Source of the DNA: Tubiluchus corallicola
Taxonomy: Eukaryota > Priapulida > Priapulimorpha > Priapulimorphida > Tubiluchidae
Reading direction: 5' to 3'
Length of the DNA stretch: 64,000 nucleotides
Assembly: GCA_030141605.1 (NCBI GenBank)
Contig: JAQGDQ010000015.1
Span: forward strand, 1,031,001 to 1,095,000
The notes beneath the pieces were generated by a model, which searched no databases, was not told the DNA's origin, and was given only the letters and a program-made list of their open reading frames with translations. This document shows positions 24,532-36,243 of the stretch, in pieces (within the stretch, counting starts at the first letter, position 1; each line of letters starts with the position of its first letter). The position numbers and the translations under genes were made by a program.

Positions 24532-26034
24532 TTAGTTTAATTTTTCAAGTTCGTCAAAATCATCCGTATCCAGCTTGTGAATTTTTCTGCCGAAATGATC
24601 TTGAATAGTCTGCAACAGTCCCATCTGTCGTGCTTCAATCAAATTGATAGCTAGTCCATTTTTACCAAATCTACCAGTACGGCCTATGCGGTGTAGGTAT
24701 GTTTCGCAATCAGCGTGGCCATTTACTGTAATTGGCAAATCGTAGTTTACAACGATGTTAACTTGCTCCACATCAATTCCTCTTGCTAGAACATTAGTAG
24801 TGATTAAGACCTTTTCCTTCCCGTCACGGAATCGATTTAGAACTGAAGCACGCTGTTCTACCGTCATTTCTCCATTCAGTACTCCTACAGCATGGCCTTC
24901 CTTCACCATTTTTTCTGCTAACCAATTAGATGCATGTCTAGTGTGACAAAATATGATAGCCTGCCCCACAGAAATGACACCATATATATTAGCAAGAGCC
25001 ATAAACTTATCATTTCTGTCACTGCAAGTGACATAGAACTGCTTGATGTTATCCAGTGATTCCTCTTCTTTGCGAAGACGGATGGTCACGGGATTTGGTA
25101 CAATAGCTTCAGCAAATTCCATTACTTGGGTTTCGTATGTTGCAGAAAACAACATCATCTGGCAGTCACTGGTATTAAGATTTCTGTGTATTCTAATCGA
25201 CTGATCTTGATGACCTTGAGCAGCTATCATGACATCTGCTTCGTCTAAGACAAACACCTTGATCTTCTTTAGGTCAAATGCTTTAAATTTAAGAGTCCAA
25301 TCTAACAATTTCCCAGGTGTTCCTATGACGATAGGTGCTGTGACTTTTTCACCTCTCGACAGGTTTTCTCCCCTGATTCCATAACGAACTGCCATGCCTG
25401 GAATAAATTGACCCATCTGCTCAACCACCTTACCAGTTTGAAGTGCTAGTTCGTATGTTGGACTAAGACATAATGCCTGTGGATACCGTTTGGAGAAATC
25501 TACACGAGATAACATTGCCAATACAAATGCTGCAGTTTTGCCAGTTCCACTCTGTGATTGTGCAATCATATTCTGGGGTGGTTCTGCTAATAACGTTGGT
25601 AAAGCTGTCTCTTGGATCTTCGATGGAGTAGTAAACTGCATTCCAACATAGATACCCTTCAGCAACTCTGGCTTCAGGTTTAACTCTTCAAATGACTTGC
25701 AACTAAATAAAGGAGATGTTGGATCTTTGCGCTGAATCTCTACATCACGCGTTGTCGTCACCAGCTTGGAACGCAGAATCTTCTGCAGGTATGATTTTTC
25801 TGCTGTAGTGATTGGCTTTTCTTCATCACTATCATCTGTAGAACCATTTGCTGTGGACCCTGAATCTCCAGCAGCTGGATTTCGAATGCTAACAAGTGGA
25901 GGAGGTACACTATTGTCATTTTTTGTAAAATCACCTAAACCTGCCCGGGCATCTATATTAATTCCTTTCACTTTGGAACATAACTTGTCCCTTTCTTGTT
26001 CATCGACAGCTGCTGCCCAGTCATCATCAGCCAT
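24532..26034 (-). CDS. DDX19: DEAD-box ATP-dependent RNA helicase DDX19/Dbp5, single exon
   Basis: An uninterrupted 500-residue reading frame with every DEAD-box motif: the Q-motif region near residues 130-142, AQSQSGTGKT (Walker A, 162-167), PTYELA (192-197), GTPGKL (238-243), DEAD (264-267), SAT (297-299), IIFCHT (360-365), ARGID (417-421) and HRIGRTGR (448-455). The PTYELA and IIFCHTR variants and the acidic N-terminal extension ending in a CKSFEELNL-type segment are typical of DDX19/Dbp5. This is the ATPase at the nuclear pore that strips export factors from mRNA with Gle1 and Nup214. Length is close to the vertebrate protein (about 480). I chose the MADDDW start at 26034 because reading upstream crosses TTTACTTTGCAG, a good splice acceptor ending at about 26053. 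That suggests a 5'UTR intron and makes the longer open frame (to 26103) intronic. The coding region has no intron, unlike the other genes here. The gene is convergent with EGFLAM, whose stop is 1.8 kb away. Confidence 0.93.
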   Translation of the reverse strand: MADDDWAAAVDEQERDKLCSKVKGINIDARAGLGDFTKNDNSVPPPLVSIRNPAAGDSGSTANGSTDDSDEEKPITTAEKSYLQKILRSKLVTTTRDVEIQRKDPTSPLFSCKSFEELNLKPELLKGIYVGMQFTTPSKIQETALPTLLAEPPQNMIAQSQSGTGKTAAFVLAMLSRVDFSKRYPQALCLSPTYELALQTGKVVEQMGQFIPGMAVRYGIRGENLSRGEKVTAPIVIGTPGKLLDWTLKFKAFDLKKIKVFVLDEADVMIAAQGHQDQSIRIHRNLNTSDCQMMLFSATYETQVMEFAEAIVPNPVTIRLRKEEESLDNIKQFYVTCSDRNDKFMALANIYGVISVGQAIIFCHTRHASNWLAEKMVKEGHAVGVLNGEMTVEQRASVLNRFRDGKEKVLITTNVLARGIDVEQVNIVVNYDLPITVNGHADCETYLHRIGRTGRFGKNGLAINLIEARQMGLLQTIQDHFGRKIHKLDTDDFDELEKLN

Positions 26035-26584
26035 TGCATTAATAGTACACCTGCAAAGTAAAAAACGTTCACATTCTATTACTGTAGTGCAATGAAACAC
26101 CAAATTGACACAATTCCTGTATGACTTTGTACTGTAATATCCAAATTGTTGTAAGAAATGACTTATCAGTTGAAATTTTGTGAATGACTAAATTAGCCAT
26201 TTTAATAATTTACATGAATTCTCGTGGTTTACTACTTTAAATTTATCACCAAAATCTGATCAAAATTTATATCCAAGTAATTTTTGACATTTTTACATTA
26301 ACTACCCATGCATTGAAGCAATATAAGTGCTTTCTAATACAACACAATCCACACTTGTTCCTAAAAAAATTCATCATTAAAACACACGACTGCAACAATT
26401 TCTAGTCCATTTGTAAACATTTGAATAAACAATTAAGTTGTGACTTGACTTATTTGACAGCTCGAATTGATACTGCTGTAATATAAGTATCTTTCTTAAA
26501 GTGTAGTTAGATAATGCGCAATAAAGAGTATTTTGTTCTAACTACATTACTGATTCGTGAGGTAGACTCATTTTCCAGAAACGC

Positions 26585-27963
26585 TTTTTTGTTAAAAAAT
26601 TTACTTCCCAGGAAAAGCATTTCCTAAAACATTTTTTACAGAATTGCCGTTTCTCAGAAATTTTTCTTTACAGAACCGTCATTTCATAGAAAATAAAATT
26701 TACAGAACATGCAAGAAATCCTTTTTAAAGTGCAGTTAAAACGCAATAAAAAATAATTTATTTTACCTATGTTTAATAATTAATAGGGATCATATCTCAA
26801 AACATATGATCAAAAAAACTTGTTAAGGGAAGAAAGTATAATGTCAGAACGTTTAGGTAGCAATCATGTTGATCCTTACATAATTGCATATGCAATAATG
26901 AGTGATCACAGTATGTGACTGGTTATCAATGTTAACCAAGCCTGGCAACTGATTTGTTGGGAGACCACTTAAGATTCTCACTATCGAACAGCTACTTTTA
27001 CTGTGATTCCAAATTACATGCATCCAAATGTGACTATGAAATCTCTGCCAGTTTAGTATTTTATCTCATAGGATTATCTTGATGACGAACTATGATCTGG
27101 TCCTGCCATAAAAGAATCTGCCAAATTTCTTGTAAGGAAGCATAATTTATTGGGCAGATGTCAACCCCAAAATGTTCACGAAATCTATATAGATCACGAA
27201 GCCTTGATGTCTTAATTTTATAATTATTATTTACAAAACTTTATTTCAAATTCTATGAATTTATCAATTGAATTTTATTGATTATATGCAGCAATCGATA
27301 CAATATAAATATAAATATGAGAAAGCAAATGAATCCAAAAAATACTTAAAATGGTAGCAACAAAGTTTCAAAACAAAATATTTTTCCAAAACAATATTTA
27401 AAAAAATATGAAGGTTGACCTCTTAAACATAGCATCATTTTAAATGATTGTGAATTTTGAAAGTCATAGTTCAAGTGCTGTAGATAACGAAAGGAGAGCA
27501 GACAAAGAAAAAAAGATAAAAAAAAGGAAAGAGAGAGAGAGAGAGAAACAGAGGAGGATAGGAGGAAAGCGAGAGAATGAGACGGGTAGGAAATACAGGA
27601 GACAAAGAGGGAGAAGTAAACAAAGCTTCTAAAGTTTCTTTTAGCAATTAAAAAAGCAACCATGATTTTTCTGTTAAAAATCTTTCTAGGAAATGTTTTT
27701 CTGTGAAAACGAGTTTTCAGGGAAAAAAAATTCTGACAGAAACACCTTCTTGGGGAAACCGACCTAAACCAAAACAATCAGCAACAGCTGTAGAAGTTTT
27801 TATGACGCTGTCGGTCTGTTTTCTGTTAAAAAATCTTTCTAGGAAATGTTTTTCTGTGAAAGCCTGGGAAAAAAATTTCTGACAGAAACACCTTTTTGGG
27901 GAAACCGACCTAAACCAAAACAATCAGCAACAGCTGTAGATGTTTTTATGATGCGTCAGTCTG
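26585..27963. repeat. Foldback-like repeat: one reversed and two tandem copies of a GTTAAAAAATC/AGGAAATG unit
   Basis: Two tandem copies (27666-27818 and 27819-27963) share TTCTGTTAAAAA-TCTTTCTAGG, GACAGAAACACCTT-TTGGGG and AACAATCAGCAACAGCTGTA. A partial third copy at about 26585-26650 (TTTACTTCCCAGGAAAAGCA, then TTTCCTAAAACATTTTTTAC) is in the opposite orientation. The open frames across the tandem copies have no recognisable domain. An inverted-repeat DNA element is the simplest reading. It lies about 0.5 kb upstream of the DDX19 start. Confidence 0.55.
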
Positions 27964-28899
27964 AAAATGTATTAAGGTCATTAAATTTGAGCAAAGTAAT
28001 GCACAACTGCACATACAAATATTGCGTGATAGAGGATAGAGATAAAATAAAACAAGGCAGCTAAATGATTAAAACAAACAAAGTTGACAATGTTTTCTGA
28101 CTAGCAAAATAACTCTACTTTAGAAGTGACACCACTAAAGTAACGAGTAATCTGGTTGCAAGACTAAGCACAGTCACTGCGTTATATTACTCATTACTAC
28201 AAAAAGTAATGTGATTACAGTGCACAACATTGCTGACAGAGGCAAACCATAATGTACAATTACTCTTAGAAACGGACTGTCCGGATAATTGAGCCGCACT
28301 GTACCTGTGTACCATATCGGTAATTATTAACAAAAGGATTGCTGCAAATTTTTTGTTTTGAACAAAGGACAGCCTAACTAACTGTTCAACCAAATTTCAA
28401 CACAACTGGATAAATACGTTAAAAGTTGAAAAAATGTGTCATGCACTTGAGTGAGAGAACGAAGGAGTCAGCGATTTTTTTAAATTATTTTCTAAAACCC
28501 AAACTTCAACACTATCAGAAAAGCTAGGTGATAACTGATTAACTAAGATTATCCCAAACACATAATTAACGATTTAAACAACGAAACTACCTAGTATGAA
28601 GTTTCGTTTATACAATACTTACAATTAAATCTTATACAAAACCAGTATAATTCTTATTCACAAACTTATGATAACAATTTCGCAAGTCGTTCGAAAAAAA
28701 TCTTTAGCAGTAGTGCATCTCTTTGCCCGAGTAGAACTTTTGTTGCACAATGTGCAGTTCAGCTCAAATGGCTTTGTTGTCACAGCATTTGTGGTCTCCA
28801 CTATGCTTCACTATGAATTAACAGGCACTATTTGAGTATTTGTGCAAGTTATTAATCACAAATTTCTTTTAAATTTCTTACTTAGTCATCTTTACACAG

Positions 28900-29433
28900 C
28901 GTGAGATCAAAACCTCTTCTTTTTCTAAACCCCATTTCCTCTTTTATGTAATAAATTACTTCTCCTAAATCATAAACCTCTTCATATTTAATGACATCTC
29001 CATTTAAAATTTTGTCGTTGGGCAGATATTTTCTTCATTACTTCACATTTCAATAAGTGCTCTGTCACATCGTCCTCTCTCTGACACAGTGGACATTTTA
29101 AATCTTCTTTGAAAGCACTTTTATAGTTACATTTAACCATCATCATATTCAATTTCACTGCAAATACTCTCTCACTTCTTTTAACTTCATTACATTCACA
29201 TACTTTTGACGCTCCCATCTTCATAATTCAAAAACCTAAGTTTTGTGTTTGTTTGTATCTCTTATTGCACTTTTTGTTTAATACACTCACATATTTTATT
29301 CTTCACTAGCTTCTTCCACACTGATTTTTTTATTCCTTTTACTTCTTTACACTCAACTGAAATGCTGTTCTTTTCGCCTATCTCTTTGATTTCTTCTGTC
29401 CAACTCTTACGAAGCTGTTTCTCCCACGTTACC
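28900..29433 (-). pseudogene. 3' end of a LINE ORF, interrupted by a gypsy element at its upstream side
   Basis: Minus-strand reading gives WEKQLRKSWTEEIKEIGEKN, then SVWKKLVKNKI, and (frame 28988-29224) a Cys-x2-Cys ... HLLKC zinc-knuckle (CPLCQREDDVTEHLLKCE), as in LINE ORF2 C-termini. The matching upstream part lies at 30975-31160, beyond the gypsy insertion. There are several in-frame breaks. Confidence 0.55.
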
Positions 29434-30980
29434 TGTTGTGGAGATCGCTGGCATATATTGGAATTAAATAGAACATTATAGAATGTTCCGTTAGAATAAT
29501 CGTCTTACCGTGTAGAATGTTCTGGAAAGAAACTTTTAGAAGCTCCTCAGACACGCTATGTAAGGCGAAGCACGCCGCTGACAGACACATACTGATTCAC
29601 ACGGACGCCACTTACACATTTTCTTATATACTTGCATTTTCAGATACACTCAAACGTTTTCCAGATTTTCACGTTTAGTGTAATCAGTTCCTTCATACTT
29701 TTGTGTTGTAGAATTCTCGCTTAATAAACTAGTTTAATTTGGCGAAGTCAGGCAGGTCGGAAGGATGGCCGCCCAAGCACGATTCACACATTGTCGGATT
29801 CACTCAGTATCTGCCACGGATGCCTCATCCATAGATCAAGAGTTGTGATTCCATAGAGCCTGCAGTCCAAGATCCTGGATCTACTGCATATCGGACACTT
29901 CGGCATGGAGCGCATGAAACAGTTGGCAAGAACTGCTGTCTACTGTATCGATGCAGCTATCGAGATGGCTAGTCGAGGATGTGACTCATGCGGAGAACAT
30001 CAAAGCAAGCCATCCAAGCCTGCAGTTCACCCATGGATGCTACCAGAGAAGCCATGGAGCCCGCTTACACCTGGATCACGCCATAAACTTCATGGGTACG
30101 AACTGGCTGGTGATCACGGATGCTTACTCAAAGTATCCATGCATTCAACCTATATCTTCCATGTCCACTAGAGCCACTCTAGATTTGCTGGAAGAGGACT
30201 GCTCACTTCGGATTACCTCACACGCTGGTCACAGACAATGCATCAACCTTCATGTCTGATGAGTTTCAGAGGTGATGCAGAGAACTTGGGATCACACATC
30301 TCACAGGAGCACCATACCATCCAGCTACCAACGGAGCAGCAGAACACCTGGTGCAGCCATTCAAGCAAGCACTCAGGAAGTCTTCTCTGCCCTCGAAGCT
30401 AGCTCTTCAAGAGTTTCTGATGCAGTACCGGAGAACACCGACATCCTGTGGATTCTCTCTGAGTGAACTCTTTATGTCTCGGCAGATACGGACAAGGATC
30501 GACTCCTTGCTACCCTCGCACACCGCTCAGGGCAAGCAATCCAAGGAGTCATCTCGCTCGAATTCAGACTCGGTAGGTGTTGCCAAGGTCACCAAGCAGT
30601 ACAAGGCTGGAAAGCCTGTCTATGCACTGTACTATGGACCAGACAAACCCAAACGATCAAAAAGGACACCCAAGCCGAGAGAGAGACTTTGTTGCTGATG
30701 CTTTGGAGACAGCATCAATTTCGGTGGGGAGGTGTTGTGGAGATCGCTGGCATCTATTAGAATTAAATAGAACATTGTAGAATGTTCCTTTATAATAATC
30801 GTCTTACCGTGTAGAATGTTCTGGAAAGGAACTTCCAGAAGCTTCTCGGGCACGCTATATAAGGCAAAGCAGGCCGCTGACAGGGACATGCTGATTCACA
30901 TGTTTTCCAGATTTTCACGTTTAGTGTAATCATTTCGCGTTCCTTAAAACTAGTTGAATTTGACGAAGTGTTTTCTGGTT
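29434..30980 (+). mobile_element. Ty3/gypsy LTR retrotransposon, mostly deleted, with both LTRs
   Basis: The 5' LTR begins TGTTGTGGAGATCGC at 29434 and runs to about 29745. A 3' copy begins identically at 30733, after a purine-rich tract (GGTGGGGAGG), and extends to roughly 30970 with a deletion near its end. The internal part is only about 1 kb: a possible gag start (MAAQ, about 29765), then the integrase. The boundaries and target-site duplication are uncertain because the right end has diverged. Confidence 0.75.
29880..30690 (+). pseudogene. Ty3/gypsy integrase remnant
   Basis: Three overlapping frames joined by frameshifts carry an HIGHFGMERMKQLAR-type zinc-binding start, a C-x2-C partner (CDSCGEH), a core stretch containing ITDAYSKY (first catalytic Asp) and a GAPYHPATNGAA-type block. 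A decayed C-terminal tail runs up to the 3' polypurine tract. Protease, reverse transcriptase and RNase H are absent, so the copy cannot move on its own. Confidence 0.75.
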
Positions 30981-31160
30981 TTCTTTATGAGCCTTTCGAG
31001 AGAAACAAAACACAACATTACCCACAAATCACTCCACATTTCTGTATTATATATTATAGTGGGAATAGCAGTACTCTCAAACATTTTTAATTTAACCTCC
31101 ATAGCATTCTTTCCAACTTTATTCTCATCTCCCCAGTTTAATATATCCGTTAACATACAC
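30975..31160 (-). pseudogene. LINE ORF fragment upstream of the gypsy insertion
   Basis: The frame contains KMFESTAIPTIIYNTEMWSD, a common LINE ORF2 segment downstream of the reverse-transcriptase core. It is in the same orientation as the fragment at 28900-29433. The two are most simply one LINE copy split by the gypsy element. Confidence 0.5.
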
Positions 31161-31384
31161 CTAACCTTTCTTCTCTCTTTTCTATATTTATATCTTTTTG
31201 TCCTCTTTCTTGCACATACTCTAATAAATATATATGTAATTTAACTTTTTCAATTTCTCTTTCTTGACATCGAATTTTTGGCCTATCTCTATTTTTTATT
31301 TTTGTTACCACATATTTTTAACTACTGCGATTTTTTGTACCAATTGCAAACTTTCATCAAAAAATCTACAGTTATTAACTAATC

Positions 31385-31629
31385 AGTTCTCGAATCTTCT
31401 ACAAGGTAAGAAGATTGTTCTACTATACTATAGAATATTCCAGATCTCCACAACACCTCCCCAACAAAACTGATGCTACCTCCATAGCATCAGCAACAAA
31501 GTCTCTCTCTTGGCTTAGGTGCTTTCTTGGATCATCTGGGGTTGTCCGGTCCATACTCTGGCTCATGCAGCTTGGTCTCGGACATGGGCCAAGGTGCTCC
31601 GGCCTGCTACAGAGTTTCTGACAGTTCTT
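31385..31629 (-). mobile_element. Inverted fragment of a related gypsy element: internal 3' end plus LTR start
   Basis: On the minus strand, 31629-31455 matches the region just upstream of the 3' LTR at 30630-30732 (CCAAGAGAGAGACTTTGTTG, then GGGGAGGTGTTGTGGAGATC). It continues into a diverged LTR start down to about 31385. The LTR differs clearly from that at 30733, so it is a separate, related insertion in opposite orientation. Confidence 0.65.
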
Positions 31630-32120
31630 CTAGGATCTCCATTGGATGGTCAGGTGGAAGCTCAGTCTTTCCGTGTAATTCAAGTCCCTAGGTGATGGAA
31701 CGAACTTGGTAGCTCTTAGTTGCACATTTTCTATGAGTTGAGCATCTCCTATAAACCTTGGTCCCCAAACAACATTTGCATATTCTAGGTGTGGTCTAAT
31801 ACGAGTTTTGATTATCTGAACAATCATTTCACTGTTTATGTATGTAAATGTATGTTTGATGGCTCCAAGAATTTTATTGGCTTTGTTTACCACAGAGCTT
31901 GTATGATTGTGAAACTTCAGGTCCTCATCAATTAGCTCACCCAAGCCTTTCTCACAGTTTGTGACCACTAGTGATTTTATTATGCCTTTATTGCCTTGCA
32001 TGGAATAAGTGTATTTCGGATTATTATAACCCATATTTAGCAAATTACATTTCTCTGTATTGAATTTTAATTGCCAAATCCTCGATCAATCAACAAGAAT
32101 GTTAATATCCTATTGAAAGT
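31630..32120 (-). pseudogene. CR1-like LINE reverse-transcriptase C-terminal fragment
   Basis: The 137-codon frame carries DLKFHNH...VNKANKILGAIKHTF, then RPHLEYANVVW and IENVQLRATKFVP, the standard order downstream of the catalytic motif in CR1/Jockey-group LINEs. The catalytic YADD part is not present. The inverted gypsy fragment cuts the downstream end. Confidence 0.75.
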
Positions 32121-32771
32121 GAACTATTGACTGATCACTGTTTAGTGGGCTCTGAAAAAGCAATTTTCTTCCTAAAGTTAAATAAAAAAAAACTTCTCGG
32201 TCAAACGTCTGTGCTATGAATGCGGTGAAAATCTATCCAAGATTTAGTCATTGTTGCCTAAATAGCTAAGGTATTCTAAATGGTGACCGGTAATAAGGTC
32301 ACAGGAAAAAAGTGACAATAAAAAAGAAGATTTGTTATACGTTCCATTAAAGGACATTTTTCACTTTGTTTTAAAAAGGCAAGTCTAGTTTTTTTGTGCA
32401 CACCGCTATCGTTCCAGGCATACCTACATCTGGTTCACAACTAACAATGTTGCGTAAGTGGGAACGCAGGCGCCAAAAAGAAATTTGTACTTTGAATAAC
32501 AGCTATGTCAAAAAGAGACACAGACAGTAACGTTATACGTTTATAACTTTTAAGGAGTCGGCAGAGTTATCACAGTTTGATAAAACTTTACTATATTGTC
32601 ATGTCACGTATAATCACCGTGGGAGCTCTATAGAAGTCTATGACTCCTGCGTACGATACATTATTTATTCGCCTTTGACTTTGGGTTTCTATACTGAACA
32701 GACTTAGACGCTAAGAGTACAAAACATGATGTATATATTAACCTTTTTTAATGGTATAAGTTTGTGGAATT

Positions 32772-33618
32772 TTGCGAAATACTACAAGCAATTTTGTGCA
32801 TGGCATAGCGGACAACGAATTCAAAATATTTGTAGACAAACCGATATGCTTAGTAAACTCCGGACAAATATCTACAGATACTATCCACAACCAACCCACC
32901 TATCCGGCTGCTACAGAATCATACCTTGCTCCTAGTGTCAAGATATGGGTTCCCGAGAAAAACTTACTAATTTTCGAAAAACCACGTTGTCCTGCTAGTG
33001 ACAAGTTATTAACTCGTAGTGGCTGGACACACAGGCATGGATATTCTCCACGCACTTTATTTCGTATCAACAGGAAGATGTACATTGTAATTGTAATATA
33101 TCGGTGCCACAAATGCAATCTCCACCTGTTTGGGTATGATAAACGCATCTTAACACCGCTCTTTCCGTTGCATCTACCGTTTCTGTTGGGAGTTCAAGGT
33201 GGTTTCTCACAAGAGTTGATGCTTCAAATAATTTCGTATAATGATGAATATGTTCCATTTACCAAAATTTCTAGGATGATTCAGCAACAATATCGCATGG
33301 AAACAATGCGCTCCTATGGCAAATACCTAAGTGATTTTGCTGAATTGTGCCACCACCAACAGAATACACGTTAGCTGGGAGTTCCATTACTGCACTGTAG
33401 GAACACTAAAATTCCTGGAGGCAATTTTATAGAAAAAGCTGTGGGAGCAACATCGCTTTATGGAATATGGACTTTATGTTCAAGGCTTAAGAGAAGCATT
33501 TACACTTATGTCAGTGGACCATACGTTCAAGGTGGCGAGAAAAATTAGATGTCAACATAACACCCTCAGTCATTATCCATTCAGTTTACTCTTTACAATG
33601 CTAAATGAAGGCGGACAG
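32772..33618 (+). pseudogene. Decayed zinc-binding, transposon-associated protein (DUF6729-like)
   Basis: A 200-codon frame to 33374 contains KIWVPEKNLL, a CPxxD pair (an expected second Cys is Ser), a GWTHRH segment, YRCHKC and GYDKRILTPLF. After a frameshift the same product seems to continue to 33618, with SVDHTFKVARKI and FTMLNEGGQ and then a donor-like GTATGA. The order W-PE, CP-xC, GW, YRC-xx-C, D-RIL, then VDHTFK-like, matches my memory of large invertebrate proteins of the DUF6729 type, which are spread by transposons. I cannot verify the family, and the break at 33374 suggests it is not functional. Confidence 0.4.
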
Positions 33619-33984
33619 GTATGACTATCATTCTATATTATTGTAAATTATAAAAAAGCAGAATTCCTCTCTTTTTATGATCATGATAAATATAGCCATG
33701 ATCAAACAATGCTAAGTCACTTATATTAGCCATTGTTCAATCTAGTGTTAAAACATATTTCTGTGATGTAAAAACATGCTGAGCATTCGTTTATTTTTTT
33801 CATAAACTACACCAGAGTATTTAAAATTTTCTTTTCTTTTATTGCCCGTTTTAAATATTAAGAAAATTAACCATTCCATGTTTACGATACAGACGCCAAC
33901 GAAGTAACATGATTCAGGTTTTTAGAATTATCAATAAAATCGATGTTTTGGACGAGTCATCGTTCTTTTTAAAGAATTCAGCAT

Positions 33985-34150
33985 TTACAAGAGGACATCC
34001 TTATAGACTCTATAAACCCGAGCCAGACTGGATGTAAGGAAGTACGCCTTCAGAAACCGAGTAGTAAACAGTTGGAACAGTCTAAGCAGCAAAACTATGG
34101 CATCTAAATCGATCAATGAATTTAAACGAAATTTAGAATGAGTGGAATAA
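33985..34150 (+). pseudogene. LINE ORF C-terminal fragment
   Basis: Plus-strand reading gives LDVRKYAFRNRVVNSWNSLS and then SINEFKRNL, the end of a CR1/Jockey-group LINE protein. Only this tail remains. Confidence 0.6.
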
Positions 34151-34554
34151 AAAAAAATTCTTGTACCATACACACATTCTAATGCCAGTAAAGAACAGGC
34201 ATTACAGGTGATATAAGGATCTACCTCTAGTCTTAACATTGGATATGGATTAACTTACTATTCAACAAATTATTGAACAATGCACCTGTTTCTCAGCGAC
34301 CAGTAATGCAACAGCAATAGGTATCCAAGGCAAAATGAATAGTGACACGCTTTCATGCGGTATACCCTGTACACAAAGTGTACAGCATGGAACAACGTGC
34401 AATTTCACTTTTCCGGAAAATCAAGCACTGATATATCGCATTCAGAGCGCAAAAACCCAGTTTCACTTTCCAGAACATGATGTAATGAGACTGAGGAAGC
34501 AAGACCTAGTTATATACATTTCATGAAAACCGCATTTTTTAAAAATTGTTTTTG

Positions 34555-34613
34555 GACAAGCCCGCCACCCTACAAAAGTGCTTGGCGACGTAACCCCTAG
34601 GTTGGGAACCCAT
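34555..34613 (-). mobile_element. Single hAT-like terminus
   Basis: Reverse-complemented from 34613, the sequence reads CATGGGTTCCCAACCTAGGG and continues to a GTTACGTCGCC block. This resembles hAT ends of the CAGTGGTTCCCAACCT type. No matching left end or 8-bp duplication was found. Confidence 0.35.
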
Positions 34614-34619
34614 GATTTA

Positions 34620-36243
34620 GAGAATTAAATATTTGAAATTAATAAAATCTTATAGTATATAAAAGACAATAAAACATTCTCAAATACATTTTATAACATT
34701 TCAGTAATCAATTTATTCCACCATTTTGAACTATGTACACACACAAGTTACATAATAATGATTAAATAACATTGCTGTTAATTGGCTGTAAATTTATAAC
34801 ATTCAGAAATGTTGCCGAGTAATTCTCATCTATACTTGGTACAGCTTTTTATTCAAACTGCAATACTAATTCATCTCATAATTGCAGAGAAAGCACATCG
34901 ATTAATATTGTTAGTTAATTCATTGAAGCAATACTTTAATGCCGTATAGATGTTATTGACTTATGGTTATTCACTACTCAGCACTGTACGAAATAATAGT
35001 TTTCTAATTTCTGGGACATAATTATTTGAAAGGGTAGATTTTACTCCTCGTGAATTTGCCAAATACTCAGTCCCATCAATGTATAACCGTTATTAACAAT
35101 TGTATATGTTACACTAAGGACAACACAAAAACTATTAAAGACAAATGGGTTTAGTGCTATAATTTTCAAATATTCTCCTACTGCAAAATAGGAAAAACTT
35201 AATTCTACTTGTTTCAGCAAGAAGTACAACACAATTTGCAGTTTGATGTTTATAATTATGTACAATTGGCAACTTAAAATAACTGGAAAATAATAAACAG
35301 ATTTATCTCATAAGCAAAGAAACAATAACAGTTTGATCATAAATAAAACAAAATTTAATCTGCTTTCACTGAGCACGGTAGCACATCAGGTTAATTTTGC
35401 TTATTCAATGTCACAAGCTTAATGAAGATATTATTTTATTAAGTGTGTGTTTTATTAATTATATAAACAAGTACAATGATATCACAGAGCGATCACCACA
35501 GAAGTGGAAAAATTCCTAATATTTATAGCAACTGAAGAAATGTGAAAAAATTAAGATGTAATTACTTGAAAAACTTTAGAGCCACTAAAATACACAATAA
35601 TTCGAAGATATGAAAAAACCGAATACCGCAGATGCCGAAGGAGTAAAACATAGCGATTCACAGAACAAAAACAGTATAAACTAATAATTGCAGTTATTCA
35701 ATGTCAGTGAGTTTACAAATACATCAGCAAAGGAGATGTTTTCACAACCCAAACACAGTGACAGTAAAGCAAGAGGGTGATAGTAAATACTTACTGTAAA
35801 CCACAGTAAAAGTTGTAAGAATGCAACATACCTATTAATCTATGCAGCACAATGCTATCTTATAGGCATAGTGATGTTCAGGCAGGGTTCATTAATGTCA
35901 TATGGCACAGTGAATTATACTACACACGTAATCACACTAAACAAACTGATTGCATTTTTAAACTCAGACGTGTTCATCTACAGGAACAGTGATGCTTTCG
36001 TACTCTACGTAACTGAACAAATAGAAGACTTAAATTTTAAAGTATCTGATAATAATTTCTAAAATGTTCTCAACAGTTTGATGATCATTACCAAAAAGCA
36101 TAATGACATATTGAAAAATCGGCTGGTTTCTTTGTGTGTATGAACTCTGACTTGTACAATGCATTACAGATTCAGACTTAAAGGTTAATGTTCTGTTGTT
36201 TGTGATACAAAATAATACAGATTAGCATTTCTTTCACAGGTGA
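34620..36243. other. Non-coding interval / AGFG 3' flank
   Basis: AT-rich sequence with no recognisable gene. It should include the AGFG 3'UTR, since the stop is at 36244-36246. I did not identify a confident polyadenylation site. Confidence 0.45.

Noticed and set aside
26035-26103. N-terminal extension of the DDX19 frame by 23 residues
   Set aside because: It crosses a good splice acceptor (TTTACTTTGCAG) and has no similarity to known N-termini. The MADDDW start gives the expected length.
27346-27923. 143- and 68-codon minus-strand frames over the tandem repeats at 27666-27963
   Set aside because: They repeat the same peptide because the DNA is duplicated, and they continue into low-complexity GA-rich sequence.
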